The notes under the pieces are model-generated. The model searched no databases, had not been told where the DNA came from, and worked only from the letters and a program-made list of their open reading frames with translations. Below, in pieces: positions 60,127 through 64,000 of a DNA stretch of 64,000 nt. Numbering within the stretch: the stretch's first letter is position 1; each line of letters begins with the position of its first letter. Origin of the DNA: Streptomyces sp. ST2-7A (GTDB lineage Bacteria; Actinomycetota; Actinomycetes; Streptomycetales; Streptomycetaceae); assembly GCF_021390475.1 (NCBI RefSeq), contig NZ_JAJUWS010000010.1, positions 89,292 to 153,291 on the forward strand, given 5' to 3'. A program made the position numbers and the translations under genes.

Positions 60127-60522
60127 TCATGAGGGAGCGATGAAGCCCCGGGCGTGGTCGAGGAGTCGACGCGGGTCCGCCGTACCGGCCCCGACGGCGG
60201 TGACCAGCACGGCGGGGCCGGCCAGGGGGACCAGGGCCCCCGTGGCGCGTTCCCGGTCCTCCCCCAGCAGGCGCGGCCGGGGGGAGTCGATGTCGAACCG
60301 GGGGTCTACGACCAGGAGTTCCTCGCGGCACAACACCCGACGGCCGGAGGCCATGACCTCGGCCACCGTGCGTCCCGCCCGGGCCTCCTCCAGGACGTGC
60401 GCCGTCAACAGCTCGACCGCCTCCGGGTGGTTCAACCTCAGACCGCGCTCCCGACGCCGCTGCGCCACGTCCGCCGCCACGTGAATCATCAGACGTTCCC
60501 GCTCGTGCGGAGTCAGATGCAC
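60127..60522 (-). CDS. Orphan urease gamma-subunit-like protein (UreA-like)
   Basis: A 131-residue protein. Residues 1-67 match the UreA core closely: [40 protein letters not shown], and [15 protein letters not shown]. From residue 68 the usual RDDVMEGVPEMI segment and later UreA strands are replaced by [20 protein letters not shown] and an unrelated tail. No ureB, ureC or accessory gene is within the window. It may be a repurposed UreA domain or a fusion remnant. GGAGGGCGAT precedes the GTG. Distant family assignment is firm for the first half only. Confidence 0.75.
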   Translation of the reverse strand: MHLTPHERERLMIHVAADVAQRRRERGLRLNHPEAVELLTAHVLEEARAGRTVAEVMASGRRVLCREELLVVDPRFDIDSPRPRLLGEDRERATGALVPLAGPAVLVTAVGAGTADPRRLLDHARGFIAPS

Positions 60523-61078
60523 ATCGCCCTCCTCGACCGGCTGCCCCTCCGCCGCGATCGGGCTAGGGCGATCCCGCCCGAACCGTGGCGGAACCATCGC
60601 GATCCTCACATTCCGTTTCCGCCCTTCATGTCGAAAACGGAGAAGGAACCCCCGAAGGGGGAATCCCCGCGCACAGTTGACACGGGACCGAACCACTCCG
60701 GGGCGCCATCGGGACATCCCGACATCCCGTCCGCGCCCTTCGACGGAACCGCCGAAGGGACCCGTCGGGGCGTCGTGTCCGACGGGCCGCCACCACCCGG
60801 CCGAGGACCCGGGAGTCCTTCCGACGCTTTCCCCGGATTCGCCCGGGATCCACCGACGAGCCCGGGGGATTCCGGTGGTTCCACCCGACTCGACGTCAAC
60901 TCCTCGTTTCCTTCTGTGACATCGGGATGTCGTTCCGGCACACCCCCTTGCCGGATTCCTGTTGTTCGGCAAATCTTTCCGCCGGAGCCCGGCTTGACAT
61001 GCCCACGGCTTCACGGTCGGTCGACCCCGTCGACCGGCCGGCACGGTCCACGCACCACCGATGAGGAGGATCCCTCGG
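60523..61078. other. Upstream region of the protease gene
   Basis: 556 bp without a gene. TTGACA at 60994-60999 is a consensus -35; the matching -10 is not clear. Two dyads are present: TCCGGCA/TGCCGGA (60934-60955) and CGGTCGAC/GTCGACCG (61018-61036). Confidence 0.5.
61018..61036. promoter_or_regulatory. Perfect dyad upstream of the protease, candidate operator
   Basis: CGGTCGAC-CCC-GTCGACCG, centred about 30 bp downstream of the TTGACA -35 and 52 bp before the start codon; it would overlap the -10/start region of that promoter. Confidence 0.45.
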
Positions 61079-62821
61079 ATGGCAGTGATGCGTACCACCC
61101 CCCACCGGCCGGGCATCGCGGCGGCGGCCACGATCGCCGTCCTCGCGCTCGGCACGGGTATCGCACTCCCCGCCCACGCCGCCCCCACCCCCGCTCCCGA
61201 CCCCACCGCCGTCATCGAGAACGCCGGGGAGCCCGGGGCGATCGACGGCAGCTACATCGCCCTGCTCGACGACTCCATCGAGGCCGACTCGCCGGCGGCC
61301 GGTGAACTCGCCGACCGCTACGGCGTCGAGATCACCAGCGCCTGGGACGCCGTCCTCAACGGCATCGCCGTCGAGGCCACCGAGGCACAGGCCCTGGAGC
61401 TGGCCGCCGACCCGCTGGTCGAGAAGGTCGTGCAGGACGAGACCGTCTCGCTGTTCACCGAGACGCAGCCCAACCCGCCGTCCTGGGGTCTGGACCGCAT
61501 CGACCAGCCGGCCCTGCCGCTGGACAACTCCTACACCTACCCCGCGCACGCCGGGGAGGGCGTGACCGTCTACATCCTCGACACCGGCGTCCGGTACACG
61601 CACACCGACTTCGGCGGCCGGGCGAGCTTCGGCTTCGACGCCTTCGGCGGCAACGGCTCCGACGGCAACGGCCACGGCACGCACGTCGCCGGCACCGTCG
61701 CGGGCACCGCCCACGGCGTCGCCAAGAAGGCGGATCTGGTCTCGGTGCGGGTGCTGAACAACTCCGGTTCCGGCACCACGCAGGGCGTCATCGACGGCAT
61801 CGACTGGGTGACCGCCAACGCCTCCGGCCCCTCGGTCGCCAACATGAGCCTGGGCGGCGGCGCCAACGCCGCCCTCGACCAGGCCGTGCGCGACTCCATC
61901 GCCTCCGGCGTCACCTACGTCGTCGCCGCCGGCAACAGCAACAACAACGCCGGCAACTCCTCCCCCGCCCGGGTCGCCGAGGCGATCACGGTCGCCTCGA
62001 GCACCAACGCCGACAACCGCGCCGCGTCCTCCAGCTACGGACCGGTCGTCGACCTCTTCGCCCCCGGCCAGGCCATCACCGCCCCCTGGCACACCGGCGA
62101 CGGCGCCACCAACACCATCTCCGGCACCTCGATGGCCTCCCCGCACGTGGCCGGCGCCGCCGCCCTCGTGCTCGCCGACGCCCCCGGCGCCTCCCCCGCG
62201 CAGGTGTGGAACACCCTCGACTCCCTCGCGGTGCCCGGCGTCATCGGCAATCCCGGCTCCGGCACACCGAACAAGCTGCTCCAGGTGCCCGGCGGCGGTT
62301 CGGGCGGGCAGCCGACGGCCGTGATCTCGCACAGCTGTGACGACACCACCCTGAGCTGCGCCTTCGACGGCGGCGGCTCCACCTCCCCCACCGGTTCGAT
62401 CACCGGCTGGGCCTGGGACCTCGGTGACGGCGCCGACGGAACGGGCGCCGTCACCGAGCACACCTACGCCTCCGCCGGCTCGTACCCGGTCACGCTGACC
62501 GTCACCGACTCCACCGGCGCCTCCGCCTCCACGTCGGTGACCGTGAACGTCGGCGCCCCCGCGCAGCAGGGGCCGACCGCCCGGATCGCCGGCACCTGCA
62601 CCAACTACCTGTTCTTCCACCTGTGCTCGATCAACGGCACCGGCTCCACCGCCGGTGACAGCCCGATCGCCACCTACCGCTGGGACCTCGGGGACGGCAC
62701 CGGCGCCGAGGGCGCGACCGTCAGCAGGATCTACACCCGGGGGACCTGGACCATCACCCTGACCGTCACCGACGGCAACGGGCTGAGCGACACCGCCACG
62801 GCGACGCTCACCATCCCGTAG
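61079..62821 (+). CDS. Secreted subtilisin-like (S8) protease with two PKD domains
   Basis: A 580-residue secreted protease of the aqualysin/proteinase K type. Signal peptide ends at PAHA-A (residue ~34); inhibitor I9 propeptide ~56-126 ([20 protein letters not shown]); catalytic D168 (YILDTGV), H199 (GHGTHVAG) and S351 (GTSMASPH). Two PKD domains follow (~415-500 and ~505-580) with [20 protein letters not shown] and [20 protein letters not shown]; the second has an extra Cys pair ([10 protein letters not shown]). All catalytic residues are intact. GAGGAGG precedes the ATG. PKD domains may bind protein or cell-wall substrates. Confidence 0.94.
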   Translation: MAVMRTTPHRPGIAAAATIAVLALGTGIALPAHAAPTPAPDPTAVIENAGEPGAIDGSYIALLDDSIEADSPAAGELADRYGVEITSAWDAVLNGIAVEATEAQALELAADPLVEKVVQDETVSLFTETQPNPPSWGLDRIDQPALPLDNSYTYPAHAGEGVTVYILDTGVRYTHTDFGGRASFGFDAFGGNGSDGNGHGTHVAGTVAGTAHGVAKKADLVSVRVLNNSGSGTTQGVIDGIDWVTANASGPSVANMSLGGGANAALDQAVRDSIASGVTYVVAAGNSNNNAGNSSPARVAEAITVASSTNADNRAASSSYGPVVDLFAPGQAITAPWHTGDGATNTISGTSMASPHVAGAAALVLADAPGASPAQVWNTLDSLAVPGVIGNPGSGTPNKLLQVPGGGSGGQPTAVISHSCDDTTLSCAFDGGGSTSPTGSITGWAWDLGDGADGTGAVTEHTYASAGSYPVTLTVTDSTGASASTSVTVNVGAPAQQGPTARIAGTCTNYLFFHLCSINGTGSTAGDSPIATYRWDLGDGTGAEGATVSRIYTRGTWTITLTVTDGNGLSDTATATLTIP

Positions 62822-62897
62822 GCCCGTCGTTCCCCGGGGCTCCGGCCCCGGGCGACCGGGCGCCCGCCGACCGTCCCCGCCCCGGGGAACGACGGGC
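62822..62897 (+). terminator. Terminator of the protease gene
   Basis: Perfect 19-bp arms (62822-62840 and 62879-62897) enclosing 38 nt that can form a further hairpin; it begins directly after the stop codon. Confidence 0.85.
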
Positions 62898-62929
62898 ACC
62901 CCGCAGACCACAACGGAGCACCCCCACAG

Positions 62930-62962
62930 GGGTCGGGCACGACAGCCGGTCGTGCCCGACCC
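62930..62962 (-). terminator. Terminator of the second SDR gene
   Basis: A perfect 14-bp stem (62930-62943 with 62949-62962) and an AGCCG loop, 35 bp beyond the SDR stop on the minus strand. Confidence 0.82.
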
Positions 62963-62997
62963 GCTCCCGTTCCGGGGGCGGGCCGCCCGCCGCGGGG

Positions 62998-63756
62998 TCA
63001 GCCCTCCCGGTGCACCTTCTCGTTCGACGCCTGCGCCCTCGGTCGCACCACCAACAGGTCCACGTTCACGTGCGACGGCCGCGTCACCGCCCACCCGATG
63101 GTGTCCGCGACGTCCTCCGCCGTCAGCGGGTTCGCCACCCCCCGGTAGACCTTCCCCGCCCGCTCCGCGTCGCCCCGGAACCGGGTCAGCGAGAACTCCT
63201 CGGTGTGCACCATCCCCGGCGCGATCTCGATCACCCGCACCGGCTCCGCCACGATCTCCAGCCGCAGGGTCCGCGCCAACACGTGCTCGGCGTGCTTGGC
63301 CGCCACGTACCCCGCGCCGCCCTCGTAGGGGGCGTGCCCGGCGGTGGAGGTGACCACCACCACCGTGCCGTCGCCGGAGGCGATCAGCGCCGGCAGCAGC
63401 GCCTGGGTCAGGTGCAGCGTGCCCAACACGTTCACCTCGTACATCGCCCGCCAGTCCGCCGGGTCGCCGGAGGCCACCGGGTCCAGGCCGAAGGCACCGC
63501 CCGCGTTGTTGACCAGCACCCGGCACTGCCCACCGAGGTGCTCGGCGAAGACGTCCACCGCCGCCCGGTCGGTGACGTCCAGCGGATACGCCTCGGCCTC
63601 CCCGCCGGAGCGGTTCAACTCCGCCGCCAACTCCTCGATCCGGTCGGCCCGGCGGGCGGTGAGCACCACCCGGTACCCCTCGGCCGCCAGCCGCCGCGCG
63701 GTCGCCGCCCCGATCCCGCTGCTCGCCCCGGTCACCACCGCCGTGCGCGTGCCCAT
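62998..63756 (-). CDS. Short-chain dehydrogenase/reductase
   Basis: A 252-residue classical SDR, NADP-preferring by its VTGASSGIGAATARRLAAEG loop with ARRADR after strand 2. NNAGG motif near residue 85, catalytic Ser/Tyr/Lys in VVTSTAGHAPYEGGAGYVAAK (segment split here only for reading; Tyr-x3-Lys is YVAAK) and PGMVHTEEFS. It resembles YdfG-type serine/3-hydroxy acid dehydrogenases. GGCGGAGGACGG precedes the ATG. It is convergent with the protease gene. Confidence 0.9.
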   Translation of the reverse strand: MGTRTAVVTGASSGIGAATARRLAAEGYRVVLTARRADRIEELAAELNRSGGEAEAYPLDVTDRAAVDVFAEHLGGQCRVLVNNAGGAFGLDPVASGDPADWRAMYEVNVLGTLHLTQALLPALIASGDGTVVVVTSTAGHAPYEGGAGYVAAKHAEHVLARTLRLEIVAEPVRVIEIAPGMVHTEEFSLTRFRGDAERAGKVYRGVANPLTAEDVADTIGWAVTRPSHVNVDLLVVRPRAQASNEKVHREG

Positions 63757-63941
63757 GGCCCGTCCTCCGCCTCGTCCTCGTGCCGCGACGCGCCGGCCGA
63801 CCCGGCGCCGCCGGTCGCACCGTACAACGGACGAGTACGGCGGGCCGGACACACCCGGCGGGCACGACGGTGCGGGGGGTGCCTCTATGTCTTTCGTCAA
63901 GGCATTGCTGTCGGGTTTGGGGTGGTTCGGGGCTGTTGGGG

Positions 63942-64000
63942 TTATGCAGCGAGTTCGATGTTCTTCGGTGTCCGGGATTCGTAGAGGGTGCCGTCGCGGA
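63942..64000 (-). mobile_element. 3' end of an IS110-type transposase gene (runs off the window)
   Basis: The minus frame ends with RDGTLYESRTPKNIELAA and TAA at 63942-63944. This is how IS110-family transposases commonly finish, and the following TTGACGAAAGACATAGAGGC sequence is typical of their 3' flank. Sequence here is less GC-rich than the neighbours. Only 19 codons are visible, so family assignment is moderate and integrity unknown. Confidence 0.55.

Noticed and set aside
1..64000. tRNA, rRNA or tmRNA genes
   Set aside because: No cloverleaf with a GGTTCGAATCC-type T-loop and acceptor stem, and no rRNA-like segment was found by reading both strands; a covariance search would settle this.

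Overview
The window is a high-GC actinobacterial chromosome segment, almost certainly Streptomyces or a close Streptomycetaceae relative. The evidence is extreme G/C at third codon positions, many GTG starts, leaderless TAnnnT promoters 6-8 nt from the start codon, long hairpins between convergent genes, and developmental and metabolic genes typical of the genus: nickel regulator Nur, c-di-GMP anti-sigma RsiG, DUF3558, DUF397, DUF2637 and DUF1540 proteins, and archaeal-type class I LysRS. No rRNA or tRNA gene and no secondary-metabolite cluster was seen.

Layout. 1-7.6 kb: end of an ECF sigma factor, nur, a YgfZ-like folate protein, a tandem-repeat spacer, dtd, rsiG, a type-III asparaginase, an Eis-like acetyltransferase and a small membrane protein. 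8-12 kb: GntR regulator, Cys-rich DUF1540 protein, a CRISPR-like degenerate repeat cluster, an ankyrin protein and a stand-alone hemC. 12-15 kb: an accessory patch in which an unusual alpha/beta-hydrolase gene lies between an ISAs1-type transposase fragment (itself abutting the tail of a peptidoglycan-binding protein) and an IS3-type fragment. 15-24.3 kb: XRE regulator and coiled-coil protein, DUF2516, a DUF47/PiT phosphate pair facing pstSCAB across a 26-bp-stem terminator, two PHO boxes, and csoR with a candidate operator. 24.3-32 kb: lipoproteins, an IS30 remnant, a PAP2 phosphatase, a transglycosylase/NlpC hydrolase beside a VirB2-sized membrane protein, a sugar-dehydrogenase-like lipoprotein, and an SDR gene with a TTA codon.

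32.4-39.3 kb: one peptide/nickel-class ABC importer operon (binding protein, two permeases, a fused double ATPase). 39.8-43.2 kb: DUF397 protein, menaquinone prenyltransferase and UbiD decarboxylase, and a PLDc_N membrane protein. 43.7-51.3 kb: cytochrome c maturation system II (ccsB, resB, ccdA, resA-like), a histidine phosphatase and hemL, linking heme supply to cytochrome c assembly. 51.4-57.8 kb: a conserved hypothetical, two DUF3558 lipoproteins, an AlkZ-like DNA glycosylase and a DUF2637 protein. 58-64 kb: class I lysS, an orphan urease-gamma-like protein, a secreted subtilisin with two PKD domains, a second SDR, and the 3' end of an IS110-type transposase at the right edge.

Functional themes are phosphate uptake (both low- and high-affinity systems), metal homeostasis (Nur, CsoR, DUF1540), respiration (menaquinone, heme, cytochrome c) and cell-envelope proteins. 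The least explained parts are the 12-15 kb patch, the repeat cluster at 10.0-10.2 kb, the divergent PiT permease, the orphan urease-gamma protein and the VirB1/VirB2-like pair.
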